A stretch of DNA of 37,288 nucleotides from Shewanella hafniensis (GTDB lineage Bacteria > Pseudomonadota > Gammaproteobacteria > Enterobacterales > Shewanellaceae). Where the stretch lies: positions 1-37,288 of the forward strand of contig NZ_BPFD01000048.1 in the NCBI RefSeq assembly GCF_019655335.1. The letters run 5' to 3'. Positions 17,123-26,252 of this stretch are shown here, piece by piece. The notes under the pieces are model-generated. The model worked only from the letters and a program-made list of their open reading frames with translations. It searched no databases and was not told where the DNA came from. The first letter of the stretch is position 1. Every line of letters begins with the position of its first letter. The position numbers and the translations under genes were made by a program.

Positions 17123-18505
17123 CTACTCAAATGCACAGGCCATATTATCTGACCACGCTGTGTCTTGTAATGATTGTTGTTCTGTACTATCTAACGCTGC
17201 GAGTGCCTGTTGGGCTAAATCTAAGGTATCCGCAACTTTCATATCTTCAGGAACTCTTTGTCCATCAGTAACATAACTTAATGGTAATCCGTTTTGGATC
17301 AACACACTTAATGCCCCTGCTAACGACACAGATTCATCGAGTTTTGTAAGAACGACACCAGATAGGGGAATGCGTTTAAAATGATTGACTGCATCTTGCA
17401 ATACACGGCGCTGTCCTGTCGCAGACAGTACCAGATAACTGCGGATAGGTATCCTGCTATTTGCAGTTAAATTATCAAGTTGCTGGTAAAGACGCATATC
17501 TCGCTGTCCCATGCCAGCCGTATCTATCAATACTAGCTTGCGATTTCTAAACTGATAAAGAATTTGCTCTAATTCATTCAGATCATGAGCTTGCTTTACA
17601 GGGCAGCCCATTATTTTGCCATAGGTTGCTAATTGCTCATAGGCTCCGATGCGATAATGGTCTGTCGTTATCAAAGCAACATGCTCTGCACCATGATGAG
17701 CGGCAAAACGGGCCGCAAGTTTAGCTAATGACGTGGTTTTGCCGACACCGGTTGGGCCAACTAAGGCCACCACACCGCCCTGCTTAACAATGTCGTCACC
17801 TTGATTATCAAGCAAGTTAGCTAGACTTTGAGGTAAAGCTCTGACTAATTCTGCAGGCGTATAATGTTGGCTCAGCGCCGCTAATTTATTGGCAACCGCA
17901 GGGGAAAATTCTGCCTCAAGTAACTTGGCTTCGAGCATAGCTCCGACAGGGTCGATACGTTTTTTATGTTCTGTCATCAAGGAGGACACTTGATGTGTTA
18001 ACAAATTACGCAATGAAGCTAGCTCATCACGCATTGCCTCAATATCGGCATTTTGTTTCTGTGATGTTTGTGGCTTCTTATCAAAAGCAGCAGGCGCTTC
18101 GCGACGCTCTACTTTGGCAGCAGCCGGCGCTTGTAAGCCCTTAGCCCATGCAGGTAAATCTGCATCAACTTGCTGATGCGACATCTGTTGATTCAAACGA
18201 CTTTGCTGCTTCTCTAACAAGGCTTGTAATGAGTCAGCAGGTGCCGCAGGCTTTGCACGGGTTTCAACTCGTATAGGCTGCTTAGCCCCTAGGGATACGA
18301 GGTCGTCACTCACGTCCATAAAGGTTGGCGCTGGCGCAGTAGCTGCGGTTTTTGCTTTAGGTTCGTCATAGTCAACGGCGGCGACAATTTCGATGCCACC
18401 ATTCACTTTCTTATTTGACATAATGACGGCATCTGAGCCGAGTGTTTCTTTCACTTGGGCCAGTGCGGCGCGCATGTCTTTGGCAAAAAATCGTTTAATC
18501 TTCAC
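17123..18505 (-). CDS. flhF: Flagellar polar-placement SRP-type GTPase FlhF
   Basis: 460 residues. The B domain at the N-terminus (MKIKRFFAKDMRAALAQVKETLGSDAVIMSNKK) recruits the first flagellar components to the pole. A long Ala/Gln-rich linker (about 50-150) precedes the N and G domains. The G domain has the P-loop GPTGVGKTTSLAKLAARFA (from 250), TTDHYRIGAYEQL (G2), LIDTAGMGQRD (G3) and TKLDE (G4). It is related to Ffh and FtsY and dimerises with GTP. The start is GTG 18505 with GAGGA seven bases upstream. It lies 11 bases after flhA and 4 before flhG. Confidence 0.96.
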   Translation of the reverse strand: MKIKRFFAKDMRAALAQVKETLGSDAVIMSNKKVNGGIEIVAAVDYDEPKAKTAATAPAPTFMDVSDDLVSLGAKQPIRVETRAKPAAPADSLQALLEKQQSRLNQQMSHQQVDADLPAWAKGLQAPAAAKVERREAPAAFDKKPQTSQKQNADIEAMRDELASLRNLLTHQVSSLMTEHKKRIDPVGAMLEAKLLEAEFSPAVANKLAALSQHYTPAELVRALPQSLANLLDNQGDDIVKQGGVVALVGPTGVGKTTSLAKLAARFAAHHGAEHVALITTDHYRIGAYEQLATYGKIMGCPVKQAHDLNELEQILYQFRNRKLVLIDTAGMGQRDMRLYQQLDNLTANSRIPIRSYLVLSATGQRRVLQDAVNHFKRIPLSGVVLTKLDESVSLAGALSVLIQNGLPLSYVTDGQRVPEDMKVADTLDLAQQALAALDSTEQQSLQDTAWSDNMACAFE

Positions 18506-18516
18506 TTATGCGTCCT

Positions 18517-20616
18517 CTACTGGCCGACTGCAGATACGATACGTATTTGCTTCTCATCAGGTATTTCTTGATACGAAATGACTCTGAGATTAGGAATAGT
18601 ATGTTTAACAAAGCGTGACAGCGTCGCGCGTAACATACCTGACGTCAACAATATGGCGGGTTGTCCGACCATTTCTTGCTTCTGAGCCGCATCGGCAAGG
18701 GACTGCTGCATGCGTTCTGCAAGACCGGGTTCAATATTTGGACCATCACCACCGGTTGCTTGCATTGATTGATGCAACATCTGTTCCAACTCTGGTGCCA
18801 ATGTAATGACGGGGATTTCTAACTCTGGACCAGAGATCTCTTGGACTATCATACGTTTCAATGCGATACGTACTGCAGCGGTCAAAACTTCAGTGTCATT
18901 ACTCTTAGTGCCGTATTCTAACAAAGTTTGCACTATTGTACGCAAGTCTCTGACTGAAACCCCTTCATTTAACAGGTTCTGCATCACTTTTACGACATGT
19001 CCGAGTGGCATGACATCAGGAATAAAGCCATCCACCAGTTTAGGCGAGTGTTTCGCAAGCATATCCATCAGTTGTTGCACTTCTTCGTAACCTAACAACT
19101 TAGCTGCATTATTGGTCAGCAATTGGCTAATATGGGTTGCTACAACCGTAGCGGCATCAACAACCGTATACCCTAATGTTTGGGCATGCTCACGTAATTC
19201 AGGGGCAATCCATACCGCTTCAAGACCAAAAGCTGGGTCACGCGTTTCAATACCATCGAGCTTGCCATAGACTTGGCCAGGGTTAATCGCCAATTCGCAG
19301 TCGTGTCGAATATCCGCCTCACCAACAACTACGCCCATTAATGAAATGCGATAGGCATTAGGCGACAAATCTAAGTTATCGCGAATATGCACTGCTGGCA
19401 CTAAGAAGCCCAGTTCTTGGGATAACTTTTTACGTACGCCTTTGATACGGCTTAATAACTCGCCACCTTGACCTTTATCGACCAGCGGAATTAGACGATA
19501 TCCCACCTCAAGCCCAATAGTATCAACATGATGCACATCATCCCAGCCCAACTCTTTAGGCTCTTTATCTTGCCTCTCTACAGGGCCAGACTTAACAAGT
19601 TCTAGGGCTTTAATGCGTTTTGATTCATTACGTTTATAGACAAAATAGGCGGCTCCTGCCGTCATAAAAGCAAAACTTAAGAACGCCATATGCGGCATGC
19701 CAGGAACGATTCCCATGATAAATAGGACTCCAGCAGCGATACCCAATGACTTATGACTGTCAAACATCTGACTCATCATCATTTGGCCCATATCACCGGA
19801 TTCATTTTGACGGGTCACCATCAATGCTGCTGCGATTGACAATAACAACCCAGGGATCTGCGCCACCAGACCATCACCGATAGTCAGCAAGGTATAAATT
19901 TCAACCGCTTCTGAGAAACTTAAGCCATGTTGAACAATACCTATGATGAAACCACCTAAGATGTTGATCACTAAAATCATGATACCCGCAATAGCATCAC
20001 CTTTTACGAACTTTGAAGCACCGTCCATCGCACCATAGAAATCCGCTTCACGTGTCACTTCTGCTCGACGTAATCTTGCTTGTTCTTGATTCAAAGTACC
20101 AGCATTTAGGTCGGCATCAATTGCCATTTGCTTGCCAGGCATAGCATCTAAGGTAAAGCGGGCGCTCACTTCAGCGATACGACCAGCACCTTTAGTCACT
20201 ACCGCAAAGTTGATAATAATCAAAATGATAAAGACAACCAAGCCAACGGCATAGTTACCGCCAATCACCACTGAACCGAAGGCTTCAATCACCTTACCTG
20301 CCGCATCGCCACCATTATGGCCCTCGAGTAAAACCACACGAGTTGAAGCGACGTTCAGAGCAAGGCGAAGTAGAGTCGCCACTAACAAGACGCTCGGGAA
20401 AGCGGCAAAATCCAACGGTCTATCGGTATAAATAGCGACTAATAATACGATGAGCGCTAAGGCTATGTTGAATGAAAAAAGTATGTCTAGTAAGAATGGA
20501 GGGATAGGTAAAACTATCATGGCCAATGCTGCGAGTACGAGTATAGGAGTGCCTATACCTTTAAACGTACTCAAGCGCATTTGTTTTACCTGACCTAAGG
20601 TCGCTCTAACATCCAT
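18517..20616 (-). CDS. flhA: Flagellar type III export gate protein FlhA
   Basis: A 699-residue inner-membrane protein with about eight N-terminal transmembrane helices (to about residue 320) and a large cytosolic C-terminal domain that forms the nonameric docking ring for chaperone-substrate complexes. The FHIPEP signature RIAEVSARFTLDAMPGKQMAIDADL is intact, and PLDFAAFPSVLLVATLLRLALNVASTRVVLLEGH is the conserved early loop. It is the first gene of the flhA-flhF-flhG-fliA-che unit, and a sigma-54-type promoter lies just upstream at 20653-20671. AGGT lies about 9 bases before the ATG. Length is normal (E. coli 692). Confidence 0.97.
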   Translation of the reverse strand: MDVRATLGQVKQMRLSTFKGIGTPILVLAALAMIVLPIPPFLLDILFSFNIALALIVLLVAIYTDRPLDFAAFPSVLLVATLLRLALNVASTRVVLLEGHNGGDAAGKVIEAFGSVVIGGNYAVGLVVFIILIIINFAVVTKGAGRIAEVSARFTLDAMPGKQMAIDADLNAGTLNQEQARLRRAEVTREADFYGAMDGASKFVKGDAIAGIMILVINILGGFIIGIVQHGLSFSEAVEIYTLLTIGDGLVAQIPGLLLSIAAALMVTRQNESGDMGQMMMSQMFDSHKSLGIAAGVLFIMGIVPGMPHMAFLSFAFMTAGAAYFVYKRNESKRIKALELVKSGPVERQDKEPKELGWDDVHHVDTIGLEVGYRLIPLVDKGQGGELLSRIKGVRKKLSQELGFLVPAVHIRDNLDLSPNAYRISLMGVVVGEADIRHDCELAINPGQVYGKLDGIETRDPAFGLEAVWIAPELREHAQTLGYTVVDAATVVATHISQLLTNNAAKLLGYEEVQQLMDMLAKHSPKLVDGFIPDVMPLGHVVKVMQNLLNEGVSVRDLRTIVQTLLEYGTKSNDTEVLTAAVRIALKRMIVQEISGPELEIPVITLAPELEQMLHQSMQATGGDGPNIEPGLAERMQQSLADAAQKQEMVGQPAILLTSGMLRATLSRFVKHTIPNLRVISYQEIPDEKQIRIVSAVGQ

Positions 20617-20652
20617 TCATAATTACCTAAACTTTGACGTATGGCAGCATAA

Positions 20653-20671
20653 AAGCAAAAAGTAGGCCAAT
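20653..20671 (-). promoter_or_regulatory. Sigma-54-type promoter of flhA
   Basis: On the minus strand TTGGCC, then TACTT, then TTTGCTT gives GG (20668-20667) and GC (20656-20655) exactly 10 bases apart. The start point would be near 20643, giving a leader of about 27 bases. In Vibrio and Shewanella the flhA operon is a sigma-54-dependent early class, which fits. The CA of the consensus GGCAC is replaced by CC. Confidence 0.7.
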
Positions 20672-20682
20672 AGCTTATTGGC
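20655..20682 (-). terminator. Possible weak terminator after flhB, overlapping the flhA promoter
   Basis: Minus-strand hairpin GCCAATA/TATTGGC (7-bp stem, 3-base loop, 20666-20682) is followed by CTACTTTTTGCTTTT. It lies about 43 bases beyond the flhB stop, and its 3' arm supplies the -24 GG of the flhA promoter. The stem is short and the T-run is interrupted, so termination would be partial at best. Confidence 0.4.
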
Positions 20683-20724
20683 GCACAATAATATCACGAC
20701 TTAAAAGAATTTTTCGCTTAGACC

Positions 20725-21855
20725 TTAATATTTTAACTCATCAGGAATGGGTTGATTAAGAGGGATAGGAATAGGCTTTCGACCTCGACCTTTTTGGTAT
20801 TGGCGCAACTGGAACACATAGGCCAAAATCTGCGCCACAGCAGTAAACAGTCCTTCAGGGATTTGTTGATCCAACTTAGTTGTATGGTATATAGCTCTTG
20901 CTAATGGCGGAGCAGAGACGATTGTCACATTATGAGCGCGGGCAATCTCACGAATTTTAAATGCGACATCATCAACACCTTTGGCAACAACAAAAGGCGC
21001 GACTGAACGCTGCACGTCATATTTAATCGCTACCGCAAAATGCTCAGGGTTAACGACGATGACATCGGCATTGGGTACTTCAGCCATCATTCGACGCTGA
21101 GCCAACTCGCGTTGCATCTGCCGTACCCGTCCTTTAACTTCAGGCTTCCCTTCAGTATCTTTATACTCATCCTTTACTTCTTGTTTGGTCATCTTGAGTT
21201 GCTTATTGTGATTCCAAAGTTGAAATGGAACATCGATGACGACAATCAACAAAATAGAGGAACATAACAAAATAAACATCCACACGAGCAAATCTAATGC
21301 GTGGTAAACATTGCCAGGAAGATGATCACTAGACAACAACAGAATTTCATTGAAATAAAAGCTCAGTAATAAATATGCAGAAAATGCCACCACAGAAAAC
21401 TTGGCAATCCCCTTCGTCAGCTCAACTAGCGCCTGCACACCGAACATACGCTTCAAACCTGCTGCAGGGCTCATTTTACTGGCCTTAGGCATCATAGCTT
21501 GGGTCGAGAAATTCATTCCACCTAAAGCCACGTTGCCAATAAAAGCAACAACCACAATTAACAGCATTATTTTTGCCATGGGCCAGACGATTTCACCCGC
21601 GACAACACCCCAAACATTAAACATTTCTTCAGTATCAAAAACTTGCGCCCTGTCCATGGTGAAAACAGTCTCAAACACCCGAGTTAAACTCTTGGCTAGA
21701 CTTGGACCTAGCATATAAAAACCACACGCAGCAGAAATTAATACCGCTGCTGTACCTAGTTCTTTCGAACGCGCAATCTGTCCTTTTTCCCGCGCCTGTT
21801 CAAGACGCCTCCCTGTGGGTTCCTCACTGCGTTCACCGCTTGATTCTTCAGCCAT
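20725..21855 (-). CDS. flhB: Flagellar export apparatus switch protein FlhB
   Basis: 376 residues. The N-terminal charged stretch (SGERSEEPTGRRLEQAREKGQIARSKEL) is typical. Four transmembrane helices follow (about 35-55, 93-112, 152-171, 190-208), then the linker RQMQRELAQRRMMAEVPNADVIV and the cytosolic switch domain. The autocleavage motif is N269-P270-E271-H272, not the canonical NPTH. The Asn and Pro that carry out cleavage are kept. FlhB with FliK changes export from rod/hook to filament proteins. AGGAGC precedes the ATG. It follows fliR after 18 bases, closing the fliKLMNOPQR-flhB unit. Length matches E. coli (382). Confidence 0.97.
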   Translation of the reverse strand: MAEESSGERSEEPTGRRLEQAREKGQIARSKELGTAAVLISAACGFYMLGPSLAKSLTRVFETVFTMDRAQVFDTEEMFNVWGVVAGEIVWPMAKIMLLIVVVAFIGNVALGGMNFSTQAMMPKASKMSPAAGLKRMFGVQALVELTKGIAKFSVVAFSAYLLLSFYFNEILLLSSDHLPGNVYHALDLLVWMFILLCSSILLIVVIDVPFQLWNHNKQLKMTKQEVKDEYKDTEGKPEVKGRVRQMQRELAQRRMMAEVPNADVIVVNPEHFAVAIKYDVQRSVAPFVVAKGVDDVAFKIREIARAHNVTIVSAPPLARAIYHTTKLDQQIPEGLFTAVAQILAYVFQLRQYQKGRGRKPIPIPLNQPIPDELKY

Positions 21856-21873
21856 GGGCAGCTCCTAATACCG

Positions 21874-22671
21874 TCATATCAAACCATCGGCGTTACATTG
21901 AAGCGCTAACATATCGCAAAGCAGCACTTGAGCCGCAGCCCACACTTCATCGAAATGGGCCATAACAGGCGTTAAGGTTAACCAAAGAATAAATAACCCG
22001 CCAATCATAGTGATCGGAAAACCAATAGAGAAAATGTTTAATTGCGGCGCGGCGCGAGTCATCACACCGAAGGACAAGTTAACTAATAACAAGGCAATAA
22101 TCGCGGATATTGACATAGTTAATGCCGCACCAAACATATACGAGCCCCAATCAGCTAAAGCGCGGTAGCTAGTAAGAGTTAATCCTTGATTAGAAATGGG
22201 TAAGGTCTCAAAACTCACCACCAACATGCGGATCATTAATAGATGTCCATCGACGGCTAAGAAGATTAATGTCGCCAATAATAGAAAAAAGTTACCAATA
22301 ACGGGTGTTTGCTGACCCGAACCAGGATCAACCATAGAAGCAAACCCGAGACTGGTTTGCATACCAATAATCTGGCCGGTTAATACAAAAACTTGCATCA
22401 CCATTTGAGTCACAAACCCCATGGCAACACCAATAATGATTTGCTGCGCAGTAATAAATACTGCACTGAGTGAAAATAGATCGGCATTTTGAACCGGAGG
22501 AAGGACTGGCGCGATCGCAAAGGTAATCGCCATGGCCAATAATAGACGCACACGAGTTGGAGTGGTTGCGGCCCCAAACACCACCATAACCATTAGCATA
22601 CTCGCGACCCGAAACAGCGGCCACATATAAGCGGCAATGGTCTGCACTAACGTATCGAGCAGCAGCTCCAT
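21874..22671 (-). CDS. fliR: Flagellar export gate protein FliR
   Basis: A 265-residue inner-membrane protein with about six hydrophobic segments (starting YMWPLFRVASMLMVMVVFGAA). The family landmark FVLTGQIIGMQTSLGFASMVDPGSGQQTPVIGNFF is present. With FliP5 and FliQ4 it forms the helical export channel within the MS ring. Length equals the family norm (about 260). It begins 4 bases after the fliQ stop, so translation is probably coupled. Confidence 0.96.
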   Translation of the reverse strand: MELLLDTLVQTIAAYMWPLFRVASMLMVMVVFGAATTPTRVRLLLAMAITFAIAPVLPPVQNADLFSLSAVFITAQQIIIGVAMGFVTQMVMQVFVLTGQIIGMQTSLGFASMVDPGSGQQTPVIGNFFLLLATLIFLAVDGHLLMIRMLVVSFETLPISNQGLTLTSYRALADWGSYMFGAALTMSISAIIALLLVNLSFGVMTRAAPQLNIFSIGFPITMIGGLFILWLTLTPVMAHFDEVWAAAQVLLCDMLALQCNADGLI

Positions 22672-22675
22672 TGGG

Positions 22676-22945
22676 TTAGCCTATTACTTGCGGAATGCGA
22701 TTAACCATCTCGACAAAAAAGTCCATCAAAGTTTCAACCAACCAATGCCCCATAAACATTAGCGCAAGCAGCGTTATGATTAAACGCGGAAGAAAACTTA
22801 AGGTTTGCTCGTTAATCGAAGTCGCGGCTTGAAACACGGCGACAATCAAACCAATACCCAGCCCTGGTAATACAATAGCTGACACCATAATAACAATCAC
22901 GGATAGAGCTTCACGAAAAATATCAATTAGCGCCTCTGGACTCAT
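22676..22945 (-). CDS. fliQ: Flagellar export gate protein FliQ
   Basis: 89 residues with two long hydrophobic helical segments (IVIMVSAIVLPGLGIGLIVAVFQAATSI and LPRLIITLLALMFMGHWLVETLM), the standard FliQ hairpin. The FQAATSINEQTLSFLPR segment is the family signature. It packs around FliP-FliR to seal the export gate. GGGAG lies upstream of the ATG. It lies 18 bases after fliP and 4 before fliR. Confidence 0.96.
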   Translation of the reverse strand: MSPEALIDIFREALSVIVIMVSAIVLPGLGIGLIVAVFQAATSINEQTLSFLPRLIITLLALMFMGHWLVETLMDFFVEMVNRIPQVIG

Positions 22946-22963
22946 GTAAGTACTCTCCCTTGG

Positions 22964-23710
22964 CTACCCGAAACTATTCGCTAATGTCCCTAGAACTAAG
23001 CTCCAACCATCGACGAGCACAAACAACATGATCTTAAACGGTAGCGACACTATCATAGGAGATAACATCATCATACCCATGGCCATTAAGATACTGGCCA
23101 CCACTAGATCTAACACTAAAAACGGCACGAACAACATAAAGCCTATTTGAAAAGCTGTTTTCAGCTCGCTGGTAATAAAAGCGGGAATAAGCACGCTCAT
23201 CGGGGCTTCTTCGGGCGACTTAATGTTTTTGTAGCCTGAAATCTCAATGAAGGTTTTTAAGTCTGTGGTCCTGACTTGCCCTAACATAAAGCTTCTTATT
23301 GGTTCTTTACCTTTTTCGAACGCTTGCTGCAGGGTTAACTGCTCCTCAATGTAAGGCTTAACCCCTTCGTCATAAATCCGGTCAAATACCGGCGCCATAA
23401 TAAAAAAGGTCATGAATAAACTCATGCCAATTAATACTTGATTGGAAGGTGTTTGTTGTAAGCCAATAGCTTGACGTAATATAGACAGAACAATGATGAT
23501 CCGCGTGAAAGAGGTCAACATGATGAGCATCGCAGGTAAAAAACTCAGCGATGTCATCAGCAGTAAAATCTGCATTGTGACTGAGTATTCTGTGGAGCCG
23601 TCTGGTCCTGTTGTTACAGTCACTGCAGGCAAAACACCATCAGCGGCCCATGCCGACGGCATGCATAACAGAATAACGAACCCAACTAACGCGAGGATAC
23701 GTGTTGTCAT
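22964..23710 (-). CDS. fliP: Flagellar export gate protein FliP
   Basis: 248 residues. A cleavable signal peptide (residues 1-22, ending PSAWAADG) is followed by four transmembrane segments. Family signatures are [58 protein letters not shown] and [23 protein letters not shown]. Five FliP subunits form the core of the export channel. The ATG overlaps the fliO stop (ATGA), a classic coupling arrangement. Length matches E. coli (245). Confidence 0.97.
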   Translation of the reverse strand: MTTRILALVGFVILLCMPSAWAADGVLPAVTVTTGPDGSTEYSVTMQILLLMTSLSFLPAMLIMLTSFTRIIIVLSILRQAIGLQQTPSNQVLIGMSLFMTFFIMAPVFDRIYDEGVKPYIEEQLTLQQAFEKGKEPIRSFMLGQVRTTDLKTFIEISGYKNIKSPEEAPMSVLIPAFITSELKTAFQIGFMLFVPFLVLDLVVASILMAMGMMMLSPMIVSLPFKIMLFVLVDGWSLVLGTLANSFG

Positions 23711-24135
23711 TGTTTTGATTTCGCCTGACGTAGCCGACTCGCAAAGGAATCAGACTCTATATGAATAGGTTCAACTAACTTATCAATCAAACTCACCTGC
23801 TGCGAGCTAACGCCAAGTAAATATTGCTGCTCCCCCACCTGCACTAAGACTAAACGCTCTTTCTGACCGAGCGAAGTCACGGCTATGGTTTTTAAAACAC
23901 CGTTGGTCGTGGGAACTAAATTGAACCGTCTTAATAAATAAGCTAACGCAAAAATTAAGAGTAAAACCAGAATTAAGCCACCTAACATACTCGCTAGGGT
24001 TGCGACTTGAGAAGGTTCAGCCATTTTTGCGGCCGAAGATGTCACAGCTGTTACGCCTTGAGTACTATCGCCTACAAGACTCTCAGTTTTTGCTTGAGAT
24101 ACTGCAGCTAAACTGAGTATTACCGATATGGTCAT
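23707..24135 (-). CDS. fliO: Flagellar biosynthesis protein FliO
   Basis: 142 residues. There is a hydrophobic start ([13 protein letters not shown], possibly a signal peptide or first helix), then a polar stretch and one clear transmembrane helix ([21 protein letters not shown], about 51-71). The cytoplasmic domain has [36 protein letters not shown], the FliO pattern. FliO helps assemble FliP into the export gate. The ribosome-binding site is weak. It lies 29 bases after fliN and overlaps fliP by 4 bases. Confidence 0.93.
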   Translation of the reverse strand: MTISVILSLAAVSQAKTESLVGDSTQGVTAVTSSAAKMAEPSQVATLASMLGGLILVLLLIFALAYLLRRFNLVPTTNGVLKTIAVTSLGQKERLVLVQVGEQQYLLGVSSQQVSLIDKLVEPIHIESDSFASRLRQAKSKQ

Positions 24136-24164
24136 TCTGGTTCCAACTTTCGTTGATGAGACAA

Positions 24165-24545
24165 TTATTTAAGCTTTTTAATTCGCTCGGTTTGACTGAT
24201 CACATCGGTTAAACGAATACCGAATTTATCGTTTACAACCACAACCTCACCATGCGCAATCAGCGTACCGTTAACCATCACATCTAAAGGTTCACCCGCA
24301 ACTCTGTCGAGCTCAACCACAGAACCTTGGTTTAACTGCAACAAGTTACGAATACTGATATAGCTACGGCCCACTTCCATAGAGATAGTGACTGGGATAT
24401 CTAAAATAGTGTCTAATTTCGCCGCTTCAGCTTTAGAGATAGGTCTCGAATCATCAACTAATTCATCGAGCTCAATCGCGTTAGCTTCTTCTAAAGCTTG
24501 TTCTGCCATTGCTGCAGCCCAATCATCCGTATCGTCTGTGCTCAT
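24165..24545 (-). CDS. fliN: Flagellar motor switch protein FliN
   Basis: 126 residues. An acidic N-terminal part (DDTDDWAAAMAEQALEEANAIELDELVDD) precedes the SpoA/SURF1 domain (LDTILDIPVTISMEVGRSYISIRNLLQLNQGSVVELDRVAGEPLDVMVNGTLIAHGEVVVVNDKFGIRLTDV). FliN builds the lower C-ring with FliM, binds CheY-P and docks the FliH-FliI export complex. It lies 11 bases after fliM. Length is within the family range (about 110-155). Confidence 0.97.
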   Translation of the reverse strand: MSTDDTDDWAAAMAEQALEEANAIELDELVDDSRPISKAEAAKLDTILDIPVTISMEVGRSYISIRNLLQLNQGSVVELDRVAGEPLDVMVNGTLIAHGEVVVVNDKFGIRLTDVISQTERIKKLK

Positions 24546-24556
24546 CTTACTTCACC

Positions 24557-25588
24557 TTATAATTCTGATATATCGCGAGATTTACCCTTGCGCGTCACTA
24601 ATTGTAGCTCGGATTTAACGGTTTCTGGCCGAGGGATCTTTTCATATATTTTAAGTGCTAGGTTATCTCTAGAACGGCCCATTTTACAACGATATGTCGG
24701 TAAATCCTCGATTTTCATCATAATATATTCCGGTAACTCAATCGGAATAATATCGCCCGCTTTAAAATTCATCACATCTTTGAGCGTTAATTCATGTTCC
24801 ACAATGTTGGCATCGAACCCGACCTTCACATCCATGATTTCATCATGCAATGCCTGCGACCAACGCATGTCAGTATCTTGCTTATCACTTTGAACACCCG
24901 CATCGAGCAACTCGCGAATCGGCTCAATCATGGAATACGGCATAGTGATATGGAAATCACCGCCACCACCATCAACTTCAATATGGAATGAGTTAATCAC
25001 GACAACTTCAGTAGGACTGACAATGTTGGCCATTGCCGGATTGACTTCTGAGTCCAAATAGTCGAACTCCACATCCATCACAGGTGCCCACGCATCTTTA
25101 TAATCTTCAAAAATTATTTTAAGCAATAGCTGTACGATACGTCTCTCAGTAGGCGTAAATTCCCGCCCTTCGATCTTGGCATGGAAACGGCCATCTCCCC
25201 CAAAGAAGTTATCCACTAGGATGAACACCAATCTGGCTTCCATGGTGATCAATGCTGTACCTTTGAGCGGACTAAAACGTACCATATTCAAACTAGTAGG
25301 AACGAATAGCGTATGTACATACTCTCCAAACTTGAGCATCTGTACACCGTTGATCGACACTTCAGCAGCGCGACGCATCATATTGAACATACTGATCCGC
25401 AAATGACGTGCAAAACGCTCATTCACAATTTCCAGCGTCGGCATACGCCCACGAACGATGCGATCTTGGGAAGAGAAATCGTAGGAACGCGCATCATGAC
25501 CAGCGGAATCAATTTCGTCATCATCATCGACGTCATCAACCCCGTGCAAGAGTGCATCAATCTCGTCTTGGCTTAATAAATCACTCAC
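24557..25588 (-). CDS. fliM: Flagellar motor switch protein FliM
   Basis: 343 residues. The N-terminal CheY-binding peptide LLSQDEIDALLHGV (residues 4-17) is followed by an acidic linker (DDVDDDDEID). The middle domain contacts FliG (about 45-230, with FGEYVHTLFVPTSLNMVRFSPLKGTALI). The C-terminal SpoA-like domain (VKVGFDANIVEHELTLKDVMNFKAGDIIPIEL) pairs with FliN. The EIDALLHG core is strikingly like the three repeats in the CheA of this window. It lies 48 bases after fliL. Confidence 0.97.
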   Translation of the reverse strand: MSDLLSQDEIDALLHGVDDVDDDDEIDSAGHDARSYDFSSQDRIVRGRMPTLEIVNERFARHLRISMFNMMRRAAEVSINGVQMLKFGEYVHTLFVPTSLNMVRFSPLKGTALITMEARLVFILVDNFFGGDGRFHAKIEGREFTPTERRIVQLLLKIIFEDYKDAWAPVMDVEFDYLDSEVNPAMANIVSPTEVVVINSFHIEVDGGGGDFHITMPYSMIEPIRELLDAGVQSDKQDTDMRWSQALHDEIMDVKVGFDANIVEHELTLKDVMNFKAGDIIPIELPEYIMMKIEDLPTYRCKMGRSRDNLALKIYEKIPRPETVKSELQLVTRKGKSRDISEL

Positions 25589-25636
25589 TATATTGCCTTC
25601 GCCTCTTTAGATTACTTACCCACTATCAGTAAAGGG

Positions 25637-26164
25637 TTATTGCATCACAAAACCAGTAAACAGCACTTTCTCGACAACTTTACGGCCAGTGACCGACTGC
25701 AGGGTATTTTGCACACTTAAGAGTGCTAACTGGCGTAATTCATCTTTACCCGCTTGCGTACTGAGTTTTTGCACATCTGCGCCACTGAAAGTCGTTAAAA
25801 GCGCATCTTCAATCAGCGGAATGTGTTTTTGTGTCAGCACATCATCATCTGTGCCACGTACCATTAACTGTACTTTAATCTCAACTAAACGAGCGCGATC
25901 AGGGCCAGGCAGGTTAAACAAAAAAGGACGTGGCATAGGCACATAGGATGCGGTAGTCAGCGCACCACTTTCAGCAGGAGTTTCTGTTTGTACGGCTCCG
26001 TCAGTTGACGTCGTGGCGTCCTCAGAACTACTACCAAGGAAAAACCATAGGACACCGGCAATAAGCAGTGCAACTAAAACCCCCACTCCAATAAAAATAA
26101 AGAGCTTTTTTTTACTTTTGGGAGCTTCGGTGTTCTCAAGTTCTAACGATTCTTCCTTAGCCAT
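25637..26164 (-). CDS. fliL: Flagellar basal-body-associated protein FliL
   Basis: 175 residues. A charged cytoplasmic N-terminus (EAPKSKKK) leads into one transmembrane helix (LFIFIGVGVLVALLIAGVLWFFLG, about 21-44). A Ser/Thr-rich periplasmic linker follows, then the stomatin-like FliL domain (PFLFNLPGPDRARLVEIKVQLMVRG ... VEKVLFTGFVMQ). FliL rings surround stator units and support torque. It lies 88 bases after fliK, and that gap contains an AT-rich hairpin. Confidence 0.95.
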   Translation of the reverse strand: MAKEESLELENTEAPKSKKKLFIFIGVGVLVALLIAGVLWFFLGSSSEDATTSTDGAVQTETPAESGALTTASYVPMPRPFLFNLPGPDRARLVEIKVQLMVRGTDDDVLTQKHIPLIEDALLTTFSGADVQKLSTQAGKDELRQLALLSVQNTLQSVTGRKVVEKVLFTGFVMQ

Positions 26165-26195
26165 TCACTATTCTCTTTAATTTAGGCAGAAACTC

Positions 26196-26222
26196 TTACG
26201 TTTTATTAATATGAAAACGTAA
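26196..26222 (-). repeat. AT-rich inverted repeat between fliK and fliL
   Basis: A perfect 9-bp inverted repeat (TTACGTTTT at 26196-26204, AAAACGTAA at 26214-26222) around a 9-base AT-rich loop. It lies in the 88-base gap and could be an RNA stability or processing element, or an attenuator. There is no clean T-run after the stem, so it is not a standard terminator. Confidence 0.45.
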
Positions 26223-26252
26223 CTATATAAGTCATCGCTATAGGTTACCTAC

